Of a stretch of DNA of 64,000 nucleotides, positions 54,613 to 63,436 are shown one piece after another. How positions within the stretch are numbered: the stretch's first letter is position 1; every line of letters starts with the position of its first letter. A program made the position numbers and the translations under genes. The notes beneath the pieces are model-generated. The model worked only from the letters and a program-made list of their open reading frames with translations, was not told the DNA's origin and made no database searches. The DNA lies in the NCBI GenBank assembly GCA_965120415.1, contig CBCPNA010000005.1, positions 1-64,000 of the forward strand. The letters run 5' to 3'. Origin of the DNA: CBCPNA01 sp965120415 (GTDB taxonomy: Bacteria; Bacillota; Clostridia; Lachnospirales; CAG-274).

Positions 54613-55074
54613 ATGTTCTTTTTTGGAGATTTTTTTAGAATTGTGTTTTTATGCTTAGCTTTAGGTGTGGTAGATTTTATTTTAAAAGTAGCTGGTAGTA
54701 TATATATATACAACGATAGCAAAAAAAGGAACTTTGCAAGCCCTATTTTGTGGGCTGTGTTTTTCTTCTTTTTTACCACAATAACAATTATTATATATTT
54801 AATAATTTGCATAAAAAATAAACAAAATTACGTAGATACAACCATTATAGATAATAATTCAAACAACAAGCAAATTATTATTAATGGTAATAACAAATTA
54901 TCAATATTTTTAATATGTATTTTAATATTTAAAATTGCATTGTTTATAATTTGCGCTGTTAATATATTTTCTATTATAAGCGAAGTTATGGAAATATTTT
55001 TTATGCCAGGTCATGGACATTATGGTAAAGGACGCATGATGTTTGAAATATTAGATGAAATATTTGATTGGTAA
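54613..55074 (+). CDS. Tandem small membrane protein 4
   Basis: A 153-residue membrane protein. The shared block is LKVAGSIYIYNDSKKRNFAS, then PILWAVFFFFFTTITIIIYLI, a short polar linker and a third hydrophobic segment (about 105-128). The C-terminus is Gly/His/Met-rich (MPGHGHYGKGRMMFE) and acidic. The ATG at 54613 follows AAAGGGG; a longer frame from 54571 covers that site. A terminator at 55080 closes the cluster. Function unknown. Confidence 0.76.
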   Translation: MFFFGDFFRIVFLCLALGVVDFILKVAGSIYIYNDSKKRNFASPILWAVFFFFFTTITIIIYLIICIKNKQNYVDTTIIDNNSNNKQIIINGNNKLSIFLICILIFKIALFIICAVNIFSIISEVMEIFFMPGHGHYGKGRMMFEILDEIFDW

Positions 55075-55079
55075 AAAAT

Positions 55080-55102
55080 AGCACCTTTTAGGTGCTTTTT
55101 TA
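55080..55102 (+). terminator. Terminator of the tandem membrane-protein cluster
   Basis: A 7-bp stem AGCACCT/AGGTGCT with a 3-base loop and a T6 run, five bases after the last stop codon. Confidence 0.9.
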
Positions 55103-55168
55103 ATGCAAGTGCTAAAGTCATTAAAGGGAGCTATTGCTTAAGCTGTAAAACATTAGCACAAAGTATAC

Positions 55169-55987
55169 TTAATATGCTAAAAATATATTAAAAATTAAAT
55201 ACAAAACAACTTGATGGAGCATATAAATAACCAAGGAGCTTTTGCCAAGCCTTTCAAGTGGTTTAAAATAGCTATGCTTTAAATATATTAGCCAGTTTTT
55301 TTGTTTTAAAAAAATATATAAAAAATATCCAAAAATATATAAAAATATCCAAGGTAAAATAGGAAAATAATCTGAAGAATAAAAATAAGACGGTGGAAAG
55401 CCAAAATAAGCAGTTATTAGATTATTATAAAATTTAGAATTAATATTTAATAATACAAAATTGCCTAATGCTAAATATCCTTTATTTATATGTTTTGTTA
55501 AAATAAATAAAAAAATGCTTATAAAGATAGCGATAAGCGGCTTAGCTTTTTTAAAAAGCTTTGTGAAGGGGGTTAAAATTATTGCTAAAGAGCCAATTAG
55601 GCTTAATATACCGAATAAAATTTTATTTTCAGGCATTATTAATATAGTAACAAAAGATATTAGAAAACTACAAAACAGGGTAATAAGCCCTCTTTTTAAG
55701 GGATTTTTGGATAAAAAATGGCAAAAACCAGCTAATATAATAAATGTACAGCATATTAATTGTTGCCATATATAAGCAAAGGATGAATAAAAAAGGCTAA
55801 CCTCTACCCCGAATATATAAGCTAAATTCCATAAAGCGTGGTATATAATCATATTTAAAATAGCTATACCTCTTATTAAATCTATAGTATTAAGCCTTTC
55901 TTTTTGAGCTTTTTTATAATCTAAAATAAAAGAGATAAATATTAAGATTAAAATACTTAATAAAATGAGAATGATATATTTAAACAT
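55169..55987 (-). CDS. DUF1624-type membrane acyltransferase-like protein
   Basis: A 272-residue protein with about seven to eight membrane helices. The sequence ERLNTIDLIRGIAILNMIIYHALWNLAYIFG, in pieces RLNTIDLIRGIAILN and MIIYHALWN, is the opening of the DUF1624 / heparan-alpha-glucosaminide N-acetyltransferase-like family, with the conserved Asp-Arg-Gly and His. The C-terminal SSLVIYMLHQVVLYLIF is also typical. Homologues are thought to move acyl groups across the membrane, but the substrate here is unknown. The ATG at 55987 has an AAGGTG site. Confidence 0.8.
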   Translation of the reverse strand: MFKYIILILLSILILIFISFILDYKKAQKERLNTIDLIRGIAILNMIIYHALWNLAYIFGVEVSLFYSSFAYIWQQLICCTFIILAGFCHFLSKNPLKRGLITLFCSFLISFVTILIMPENKILFGILSLIGSLAIILTPFTKLFKKAKPLIAIFISIFLFILTKHINKGYLALGNFVLLNINSKFYNNLITAYFGFPPSYFYSSDYFPILPWIFLYIFGYFLYIFLKQKNWLIYLKHSYFKPLERLGKSSLVIYMLHQVVLYLIFNIFLAY

Positions 55988-56089
55988 TTTGCACCTTAAA
56001 ATATTATTAATATTTGCATATTTTATCATACAATCTACAAATTATCAATAATTATAAATAAAAAAATAACAAGCTTTTATAAAATATAC

Positions 56090-56120
56090 TTGACGCTTTT
56101 AAAAAGTAATAATATACTTT
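56090..56120 (+). promoter_or_regulatory. Promoter of the fatty-acid operon with an overlapping inverted repeat
   Basis: TTGACG (56090-56095), a 17-base spacer, and TATACT (56113-56118). A perfect inverted repeat AAAGTA-ATAATA-TACTTT (56103-56120) covers the -10. A repressor bound there would block transcription, so it is a candidate operator, but it does not match the known FapR site. Confidence 0.7.
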
Positions 56121-56201
56121 AATTATATGATAAATTTTTATGAAAGATATTTAAGTCTTGTATAAAAATAGGATAATGATTATTTTTTAAGGAGAACCTT
56201 T

Positions 56202-57182
56202 ATGTACAATTCAAAAATAGTTGCTTTTGATAGCTTTACCCCAGGGGCTGTTGTTACAAACGATGACCTTGCAAGCGTTGTAGATACTTCAGACGAATGG
56301 ATAACAACAAGGACTGGTATTTCTAAAAGGCGTATTTCTAAAAAAGAAACTACCTCTTATATAGCTACTAGCGTTGCCCAAAACCTAATAAAAAAAGCAA
56401 ACAAAACTCCAGAAGATATAAACCTTATTATCGTTGCGACAATAACTCCAGATTATTTAACCCCAGCAACTTCTTGTATTGTTCAATGCGAAATAGGTGC
56501 GACAAATGCGCTTGCTTTTGATATTAGCGCCGCTTGCTCTGGCTTTATTTATGCATTTTCTATAGCGGACAAATTTTTAAAAGCTGGATTTAAAAATGCT
56601 TTAGTGATAGGGGCTGAAACAATGTCTAAGATTATAAATTGGCAGGACAGGTCGACTTGTGTTTTGTTCGGTGATGGAGCAGGAGGCATATTTTTAGAGG
56701 CTAGCGAAACAGAAAATGCGCTAATAGCCGAAGATTTGCAATCGGATGGCAATAAATGGCAAGCTATAACAGGCGGTAAAATGAACCTTAAAAATCTTTT
56801 TGTTAAAGATACAGCTAAAGATACAGAAGAGGACTTTTTTTTAAAAATGAACGGTAAAGATGTTTTTAGTTTTGCTACAAAAATTGTGCCAAAAAGTATA
56901 GAAAAAATTCTAAAAAAATCTAATTATTCTTTAAATGAAATAAAATATATAGTGCCTCATCAAGCGAATTATCGTATAGTTGAAGTTGTTGCCAAAAAGC
57001 TTAAAGCACCACTTGAAAAGTTTTATTTAAATCTTAAAAATTTTGGTAATACATCTTCTGCTAGCATACCTATAGCGCTAGCAGAAATGTTTGAAAAAAA
57101 GCTAATAAAAAAGGGCGATAAGCTTATTTTAACAGGCTTTGGGGCTGGGCTTACATGGGGCTCTATGTTAATTACTGTTTAA
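56202..57182 (+). CDS. fabH: 3-oxoacyl-ACP synthase III
   Basis: FabH starts fatty-acid synthesis by condensing acetyl-CoA (or a branched acyl-CoA) with malonyl-ACP. The 326-residue thiolase-fold protein has the catalytic Cys112 in DISAACSGF, His in VPHQANYRI and Asn in NFGNTSSASIP. An AAGGAGA site precedes the ATG. It is the first gene of the operon and follows the promoter by about 80 bases, so the leader is short. Nothing is odd in length or motifs. Confidence 0.97.
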   Translation: MYNSKIVAFDSFTPGAVVTNDDLASVVDTSDEWITTRTGISKRRISKKETTSYIATSVAQNLIKKANKTPEDINLIIVATITPDYLTPATSCIVQCEIGATNALAFDISAACSGFIYAFSIADKFLKAGFKNALVIGAETMSKIINWQDRSTCVLFGDGAGGIFLEASETENALIAEDLQSDGNKWQAITGGKMNLKNLFVKDTAKDTEEDFFLKMNGKDVFSFATKIVPKSIEKILKKSNYSLNEIKYIVPHQANYRIVEVVAKKLKAPLEKFYLNLKNFGNTSSASIPIALAEMFEKKLIKKGDKLILTGFGAGLTWGSMLITV

Positions 57183-57208
57183 TAAAATAAAAAGGATTAG
57201 GTGATAAA

Positions 57209-58144
57209 ATGAATACAAATTTATGTGATATGTTGGGTATCAAATACCCTATCTTTCAAGGGGCTATGGCTTGGATATCTGATGCTAGCTTGGCATCTGC
57301 TGTTTCAAACGCTGGAGGGCTTGGTATTATAGCTGCGGGTAACGCCGAAGGGCATATTGTAAGAGCAGAAATACAAAAGATGAAAAGCTTAACCAAAAAC
57401 CCTTTTGCGGTTAATATTATGCTTTTATCTCCTCATGCAGATGAAGTTGTTAAAGTTGTTTGTGAAGAAGGGGTAAAAATAGTAACAACTGGAGCTGGTA
57501 GCCCTGCTAAATATATGGATATGTTTAACGAACATGGCATTTGCGTTATACCGGTTATACCGTCTGTTGCTATTGCACAAAAGATGGAAAAGCTAGGGGC
57601 AAAAGCTGTTGTTGCTGAAGGTATGGAGGCTGGAGGGCATATAGGCAAGCTAACAACAATGGCTCTAGTGCCACAAGTTACAAAAGCTGTAGATATACCG
57701 GTTATAGCGGCTGGAGGTATAGCAGATGGTAGAGGGTGCGCAGCAGCTTTTATGCTAGGGGCAAAAGGGGTACAAATAGGTACAAGATTTTTAGTTGCTA
57801 ATGAATGTACTGTGCATGAAAATTATAAAGAAAAAGTGATACTAGCAAAAGATATAGATTCTGTAATAACAGGGCAAATAACAGGGCATCCGGTACGTGT
57901 TTTAAGAAATAAGCTAACAAGGCTTTTTGAAAAAGTGGAAAAAGAAGAAAGCAAAAAAGATAATCCAGATATAGAAAGGATAGAAGAATTAGGCAGAGGG
58001 GCTTTAAAAAAAGCTGTTGTAGATGGAGATATGGATAATGGCTCTATTATGGCTGGGCAAATAGCTGGGCTTGTTAGCAAAAGGCAAAGCTGTAAAGAAA
58101 TTATAGAAGAAATAGTTAATGAATTTAACGAGCTTATGAAATAG
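57209..58144 (+). CDS. fabK: Enoyl-ACP reductase II (FabK)
   Basis: FabK is the FMN-dependent enoyl-ACP reductase that replaces FabI in many Firmicutes. The 311-residue TIM-barrel protein has IFQGAMAWISDASLAS, VVAEGMEAGGHIG, VIAAGGIADGRG and IGTRFLVANEC, which build the flavin and substrate sites. FabK-type enzymes are naturally insensitive to triclosan (established). Dependence on FMN connects it with the riboflavin uptake gene earlier in the window. It lies 26 bases after fabH; acpP, usually found here, is missing. Confidence 0.95.
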   Translation: MNTNLCDMLGIKYPIFQGAMAWISDASLASAVSNAGGLGIIAAGNAEGHIVRAEIQKMKSLTKNPFAVNIMLLSPHADEVVKVVCEEGVKIVTTGAGSPAKYMDMFNEHGICVIPVIPSVAIAQKMEKLGAKAVVAEGMEAGGHIGKLTTMALVPQVTKAVDIPVIAAGGIADGRGCAAAFMLGAKGVQIGTRFLVANECTVHENYKEKVILAKDIDSVITGQITGHPVRVLRNKLTRLFEKVEKEESKKDNPDIERIEELGRGALKKAVVDGDMDNGSIMAGQIAGLVSKRQSCKEIIEEIVNEFNELMK

Positions 58145-58154
58145 GAGTATTCTT

Positions 58155-59084
58155 ATGAAAATTTGTTTTATGTTTAGTGGGCAAGGGGCGCAGTATCCCA
58201 AAATGGGCAAAGAACTTTATGACAATTTTGAAATATGCAAAAATGTTTTTGAAACAGCAAATAAAGCTTTAGGGCTTAATATTACAGATATATGTTTTTT
58301 GGAAGATGACAAAAGGCTTAACCAGACAGAATATACCCAGCCAGCTATTTTAACAACAAGCTATGCTATATTTAAGCTTTTGGAGCAAAAGGGCTTAAAG
58401 GCAGATTATATGGCGGGGCTTAGCCTTGGCGAATATACTGCCCTTTGTGCTTCAGGTGTGTTTAGCTTTGAAGAGGCGGTATGTCTTGTTAAAAAAAGGG
58501 GCAAATACATGACCGAAGCTATGCCTTTAGGTGAAGGAGCAATGACTGCTGTTTTAAACGCTAGCGAAGAGGAGATAAACGATGTTTTAAAAAGTGTTTC
58601 TAATAGCGAGCAATATGTAGCTATAGCTAATTATAACGCCCCGGGGCAAATAGTTATATCAGGGCATATAAAAGCTATAGAAAAGGCAGAACAAATATTT
58701 TTAGAAAGAGGCATAAAAAAGTTTGTAAGGCTTGTTGTTAGCGGAGCTTTTCATACATCTTTATTAAAACCAGCAAGCGATAAGCTTATAAAAGAACTTG
58801 AATCTATTAATATAAATGAGCCAAAAGTGCCGGTTGTTACTAACTTAACTGGAGAGGTTATAAAAGATATAAAAGATACTTTAGCAAAGCAAGTTATGTC
58901 GCCGGTTAGGTGGGAGCATAGCATAAAAAATTTGATAAATTATGGAGTTGATACTTTTATAGAAATAGGCCCAGGCAAAGCGCTATCTTCTTTTGTTAAA
59001 AAAATAGATAAAAGCGTTGATATATATAATGTACAAGACTTATTAAGTCTTGAAAAAACTTGTAAAGGAATGAATTTAATATAA
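58155..59084 (+). CDS. fabD: Malonyl-CoA:ACP transacylase
   Basis: FabD moves malonyl from CoA to ACP. The 309-residue protein has FSGQGAQYPKMGKEL, the nucleophile Ser90 in AGLSLGEYTA, and the catalytic His in SGAFHTSLL. The ribosome binding site is AGGAG. Its stop codon overlaps the fabG start by one base, so translation is coupled. Confidence 0.97.
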   Translation: MKICFMFSGQGAQYPKMGKELYDNFEICKNVFETANKALGLNITDICFLEDDKRLNQTEYTQPAILTTSYAIFKLLEQKGLKADYMAGLSLGEYTALCASGVFSFEEAVCLVKKRGKYMTEAMPLGEGAMTAVLNASEEEINDVLKSVSNSEQYVAIANYNAPGQIVISGHIKAIEKAEQIFLERGIKKFVRLVVSGAFHTSLLKPASDKLIKELESININEPKVPVVTNLTGEVIKDIKDTLAKQVMSPVRWEHSIKNLINYGVDTFIEIGPGKALSSFVKKIDKSVDIYNVQDLLSLEKTCKGMNLI

Positions 59085-59815
59085 TGTTAAAAGATAAAAC
59101 AGTTATTGTTACAGGGGCATCAAAAGGTATAGGTAAAGATATAGCAATACATTTTGCTAAAGAAGGGGCAAATATTGTGCTTAATTATAACAGCACCAAT
59201 CCAGAAAATGTAGTAAAAGAAATAGAAAATATAGGGGTAAAATGTTTAGCTGTTAAAGCAAATGTTGGCGACTTTAACGATGCTTTAAATTTAGTAAATA
59301 AAACTTTAGAAGAATTTAAAACTATAGATATTTTAATAAATAATGCTGGTATAACAAAAGATAATCTTCTTATGAGGATGACAGAAGAACAATTTGATAG
59401 CGTTATAAACACAAATTTAAAAGGAGCTTTTAATATGATAAAACACTGCTCCAAAATTATGCTAAAGCAAAAAAGCGGAACTATTATAAACATGAGTAGT
59501 GTTGTTGGGCTTACAGGAAATATAGGGCAGGTTAATTACGCCGCTAGCAAGGCAGGGCTAATAGGTATGACTTTTGCAACGGCAAGAGAACTTGCCCCAA
59601 GGGGTATAACATGCAACGCTATAGCCCCAGGCTTTATAACAACAGATATGACTGATGTTTTGCCAGATAATATAAAAGAAAGTATACTTAGCACAATACC
59701 TTTAAAAAGATTTGGAACAACAGAAGAAGTTGCAAATGTGGCGGTATTTTTAGCAAAAAATAAATATATAACAGGTCAAGTTATAAATATTGATGGTGGA
59801 ATGGTTATAGCGTAA
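59084..59815 (+). CDS. fabG: 3-oxoacyl-ACP reductase
   Basis: FabG reduces 3-oxoacyl-ACP with NADPH. The 243-residue short-chain dehydrogenase has the NADP loop TGASKGIGKDIA, NNAGITKDNLLMRM, the catalytic Ser in NMSSVVG and the Tyr-Lys pair in YAASKAGLIGM, with GQVINIDGGMVIA at the C-terminus. It is coupled to fabD, with fabF 15 bases downstream. Confidence 0.97.
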   Translation: MLKDKTVIVTGASKGIGKDIAIHFAKEGANIVLNYNSTNPENVVKEIENIGVKCLAVKANVGDFNDALNLVNKTLEEFKTIDILINNAGITKDNLLMRMTEEQFDSVINTNLKGAFNMIKHCSKIMLKQKSGTIINMSSVVGLTGNIGQVNYAASKAGLIGMTFATARELAPRGITCNAIAPGFITTDMTDVLPDNIKESILSTIPLKRFGTTEEVANVAVFLAKNKYITGQVINIDGGMVIA

Positions 59816-59830
59816 TTTTGGAGGTAATTT

Positions 59831-61069
59831 ATGGAAAGAAGAGTTGTTGTAACGGGTATGGGGCTTGTTACCCCTATTGGTAATAATATTAAAGAATTTT
59901 GGGAAAGTTTAAAAAATGGAAAGCATGGTATAGCCCCTATCACACATTTTGATACAGAAGATTCTAAAGTTAAGATAGCGGCAGAGCTTAAAAATTTTGA
60001 GCCAGAATTAGTCATAGATAAAAAAGAAATAAGAAGGCTAGAGCCTTTTAGCATATATGCGCTATACGCTGCTCAAGAGGCTATAGATAGCTCTAATATA
60101 GATTTAGATAAAATAGATAGATACCGTTTTGGAACAATCATAGGTTCTGGTATGGGCGGTATAAAAATGATAGAAGAACAAATGACAAAAATGCTGGAAA
60201 AGGGGGTAGGAAGGCTTGCGCCACTTTTTATACCTAGCGTCATATCTAATATAGCATCAGGTCATGTTGCTATAAGATTTGGAGCTAAAGGGGGCTGTGA
60301 AACAGCAGTTACTGCATGCGCAACAAGCACTAGCTGTGTTGGTATGGCTTTTAGAAATATAAAATATGGATACGAAGATATTATTTTGGCTGGAGGAGCA
60401 GAAAGCACAATAACAAAAGCTGGTATAGGCGGCTTTGCTGCTTTAAAGGCGCTATGCACTACAGAAGATATAGATAGAGCATCTATACCTTTTGATAAAG
60501 AAAGAAGTGGCTTTGTTATGGGCGAAGGAGCTGGCATTTTGCTTTTAGAAGAGCTAGAGCATGCAAAGGCTAGAGGGGCAAACATTTTTGCTGAAATTGT
60601 AGGATATGGAGCTACTTGCGATGCATATCATATGACAGCGCCTTTAGAAGATGGCGACGGCGCAGCAAGAGCAATGCAAAACGCTATAAAAGAGGCTGGT
60701 ATAGATAAAACAGAAATAGGTTATATAAACGCTCACGGCACAAGCACGCAAGCAAACGATGTTGCAGAAACAAAAGCTATAAAAAAAGTTTTTGGAGAGC
60801 ATGCAAACAATTTATCCATAAGCTCAACAAAATCTATGACGGGGCATCTTTTAGGAGCGACAGGGGCAGTTGAGGCTATAGCATCTATACTTGCTATGCA
60901 AAATAGCTTTGTACCACCAACTGTAGGATATAAGGTAAAAGACCCTCTATGCGATTTAGATTATACACCTAATGTTGGTAAAGAAAAGGTTATAAAATAT
61001 TCTATTTCAAATACATTAGGTTTTGGGGGACATAATTCTGTTTTATGTTTAAAAAAATGGGAGGAATAA
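59831..61069 (+). CDS. fabF: 3-oxoacyl-ACP synthase II
   Basis: FabF carries out the elongating condensation of acyl-ACP with malonyl-ACP and is the usual target of platensimycin and cerulenin. The 412-residue protein has the catalytic Cys in TACATSTSC, His in NAHGTST and His in TGHLLGATGAVE. The TTTGGAGG site is strong. accB begins three bases after its stop. Confidence 0.97.
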   Translation: MERRVVVTGMGLVTPIGNNIKEFWESLKNGKHGIAPITHFDTEDSKVKIAAELKNFEPELVIDKKEIRRLEPFSIYALYAAQEAIDSSNIDLDKIDRYRFGTIIGSGMGGIKMIEEQMTKMLEKGVGRLAPLFIPSVISNIASGHVAIRFGAKGGCETAVTACATSTSCVGMAFRNIKYGYEDIILAGGAESTITKAGIGGFAALKALCTTEDIDRASIPFDKERSGFVMGEGAGILLLEELEHAKARGANIFAEIVGYGATCDAYHMTAPLEDGDGAARAMQNAIKEAGIDKTEIGYINAHGTSTQANDVAETKAIKKVFGEHANNLSISSTKSMTGHLLGATGAVEAIASILAMQNSFVPPTVGYKVKDPLCDLDYTPNVGKEKVIKYSISNTLGFGGHNSVLCLKKWEE

Positions 61070-61072
61070 AGT

Positions 61073-61621
61073 ATGAATTTTGAACAAATAAAACAACTTA
61101 TAAATATTATAGACGAATCTAAACTTATAGAATTTGACTTAAAGCTTGATAACGGTTTTCATATAAGAACAAGCAAACTTCCAAAAAGGCCTCCAGATGA
61201 CCATCATAGGCACGATAGATTTCATAATAGATTTCACGATAAATGTCATTGTCATGATAAAGGGCATGACAAATTTTTTGAAATGCAAGACGAAGATATA
61301 GAAAAAACAAAAAGTGTAAAAGAGGCACAAGTTAAAAAACAAGAAAAATCAAGCCAAAAACTAACAATAGAAGAAGATACAAAAGAAGGACAATTTGTAA
61401 CAGCACCTATTGTTGGCACCTTTTATGAAAGCAGTAGCCCAAGCGCTAAGCCTTTTGTTAAAAAGGGCGATAAGGTTAAAAAAGGCGATACATTATGCAT
61501 TATAGAGGCTATGAAGGTAATGAACGAAATAAAAAGTACTTATTCTGGAGAAATAGCAGAAATATTAGTTAAAAATGAACAAATGGTTGAATATAATCAG
61601 CCTTTATTTAAAATTATATAA
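61073..61621 (+). CDS. accB: Biotin carboxyl carrier protein with a His-rich insert
   Basis: AccB carries biotin between biotin carboxylase and carboxyltransferase. The 182-residue protein has the usual N-terminal helix (residues 1-32) and a C-terminal biotinyl domain (about 105-182) with the modified Lys148 in IIEAMKVMNEI. Between them, where a Pro/Ala linker is normal, lies a segment (42-65) with eight His, two Cys and many Asp/Arg/Lys (PPDDHHRHDRF, then HDKCHCHDKGHDKF), followed by a charged linker. Such a composition can bind Zn, Ni or Cu. The insert is in frame and the protein otherwise normal. The ribosome binding site is GGGAGG, inside the end of fabF. Confidence 0.95.
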   Translation: MNFEQIKQLINIIDESKLIEFDLKLDNGFHIRTSKLPKRPPDDHHRHDRFHNRFHDKCHCHDKGHDKFFEMQDEDIEKTKSVKEAQVKKQEKSSQKLTIEEDTKEGQFVTAPIVGTFYESSSPSAKPFVKKGDKVKKGDTLCIIEAMKVMNEIKSTYSGEIAEILVKNEQMVEYNQPLFKII

Positions 61622-61645
61622 TAAATAAAACAAGGAGTTTTTATA

Positions 61646-62065
61646 ATGGATATAAACGAAATTATGGAAATACTTCCACATAGGTATCCTTTTCTTTTAA
61701 TAGACAAAATTATAGAAATAGAACAAGGTAAAAAAGTTACTGCTATAAAAAATGTAACAATAAACGAACCTTTTTTTGTAGGGCATTTTCCTAAAGAGCC
61801 TGTTATGCCGGGGGTATTAATTGTTGAGGCGATGGCGCAGGCTGGAGCAGTAGCTATATTAAATATGGAAGAATACAAAGGCAAGACAGCTTATTTTGGG
61901 GCTATAAATAATGTTAAATTTAAACAAAAGGTTGTACCAGGCGATAGCCTAAAGATAGAGGTGGAGCTTGTAAAGCTTAAAAAAAATGCTGGTATTGCAA
62001 AAGGGGAGGTATATGTTCTTGATAAAAAAGTTGCTGAGGCAGAATTTACTTTTATAATATTATAG
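61646..62065 (+). CDS. fabZ: 3-hydroxyacyl-ACP dehydratase
   Basis: FabZ dehydrates 3-hydroxyacyl-ACP to trans-2-enoyl-ACP. The 139-residue hot-dog-fold protein has LPHRYPFLLIDKI, the active site GHFPKEPVMPGVLIVEAM (His and Glu) and the closing AEAEFTFIIL. The site AAGGAG lies ahead of the ATG. It is between accB and accC, the common Firmicute order. Confidence 0.97.
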   Translation: MDINEIMEILPHRYPFLLIDKIIEIEQGKKVTAIKNVTINEPFFVGHFPKEPVMPGVLIVEAMAQAGAVAILNMEEYKGKTAYFGAINNVKFKQKVVPGDSLKIEVELVKLKKNAGIAKGEVYVLDKKVAEAEFTFIIL

Positions 62066-62074
62066 GAGGTATTT

Positions 62075-63418
62075 ATGTTTAACAAGATATTAGTTGCTAA
62101 CCGTGGAGAAATAGCGGTTAGGATAATAAGGGCTTGCCGTGAACTAGGGATAGAAACAGTTGCCGTATATTCAGAAGAGGATAAATTTGCATTTCATACC
62201 CAGCTAGCAACAGAGGCTATTTGCATAGGGGGAGCTAAAAGCGAACAAAGCTATTTAAATATGAATAATATTATAAGCGCTGCTTGCTTAACAGGGGCAA
62301 ACGCTATACATCCGGGGGTTGGCTTTCTATCAGAAAATGCTAAATTTGCAGAAATGTGCAAAGAGTGCAACATAAAGTTTATAGGCCCAGACCCAAAAAT
62401 AATATCTATAATGGGTAATAAAGCAAACGCAAGAAAGCTTATGATAGAGGCAAAAGTACCGGTTATACCAGGGAGCGATGGGCTTGTAAAAAGCGTTGAT
62501 GAGGCTAAAGATATAGCAAATAAAATAGGTTACCCTATTGTTATAAAAGCTGCTGCCGGAGGGGGCGGACGTGGTATAAAAGTTGTTAAAACAGAAGAAG
62601 ATTTAGGAAAGGCATTTTTGGCATCTAAAACAGAGGCTAAAGCATATTTTGCAAACGATGGAGTATATATAGAAAAGCTTATACAAAATGCAAAACATAT
62701 AGAAATACAAGTGCTTGCAGACGAATTTGGAGGAGTTGTACATTTAGGCGAGAGAGATTGCTCTATGCAGCGCAGAAAGCAAAAACTTTTGGAAGAGGCT
62801 CCAGCAGTTGTATTAAATGAAAAAGTAAGAAAAGAAATGTGTGACGCTGCTATTAGGGCTGTTAAAGCATCTAAATATAAAAATGCTGGAACTATAGAAT
62901 TTTTGTATTGTAAAAATGGCAAATTTTATTTTATGGAAATGAATACAAGAATACAGGTTGAGCATCCTATTACAGAGATGATAACAGATATAGATATAAT
63001 AAAAGAACAAATAAAAATAGCATATGGTAAAAAGCTGTCATTTTCTCAAGAAGATATAAACTTTAGCGGACATAGCATAGAGTGCCGTATTAATGCTGAA
63101 GACCCAGAAAATAACTTTATACCTTGTCCGGGCACCATAGATTACCTTCTTTTGCCTAGTGGATGTAATGGACTTAGGGTTGATAGCGCTATTTATCCAG
63201 GGTATACGGTAAGTAGTTTTTATGATTCTATGATAGCAAAAGTTATAACAAGAGGCAAAACAAGGAAAGAAGCTATAGAAAAGATGAGAAGGGCGCTTAG
63301 CGAATTTGTTATAGAAGGGGTTAAAACAAATTTAGAATTTCAGCTTGAAATTTTGTACAATGAGGACTATATTAAAGGCAATTTTGATACTTCATTTATC
63401 GATAATATAGTTACATAA
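62075..63418 (+). CDS. accC: Biotin carboxylase subunit of acetyl-CoA carboxylase
   Basis: AccC carboxylates biotin on AccB with ATP and bicarbonate. The 447-residue ATP-grasp enzyme starts MFNKILVANRGEIAVRI and has the glycine loop AAAGGGGRGIK, the MQRRKQKLLEEAPA segment and the active-site EMNTRIQVEHPITE with the base Glu. It follows fabZ by 9 bases with an AGGAGG site. Confidence 0.98.
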   Translation: MFNKILVANRGEIAVRIIRACRELGIETVAVYSEEDKFAFHTQLATEAICIGGAKSEQSYLNMNNIISAACLTGANAIHPGVGFLSENAKFAEMCKECNIKFIGPDPKIISIMGNKANARKLMIEAKVPVIPGSDGLVKSVDEAKDIANKIGYPIVIKAAAGGGGRGIKVVKTEEDLGKAFLASKTEAKAYFANDGVYIEKLIQNAKHIEIQVLADEFGGVVHLGERDCSMQRRKQKLLEEAPAVVLNEKVRKEMCDAAIRAVKASKYKNAGTIEFLYCKNGKFYFMEMNTRIQVEHPITEMITDIDIIKEQIKIAYGKKLSFSQEDINFSGHSIECRINAEDPENNFIPCPGTIDYLLLPSGCNGLRVDSAIYPGYTVSSFYDSMIAKVITRGKTRKEAIEKMRRALSEFVIEGVKTNLEFQLEILYNEDYIKGNFDTSFIDNIVT

Positions 63419-63436
63419 AATTAAGTGGGGGGAAAT

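Noticed and set aside
55110..55158. GTGCTAA/TTAGCAC inverted repeat after the membrane cluster
   Set aside because: The arms are short and 35 bases apart, with no T run or conserved partner. Probably chance.
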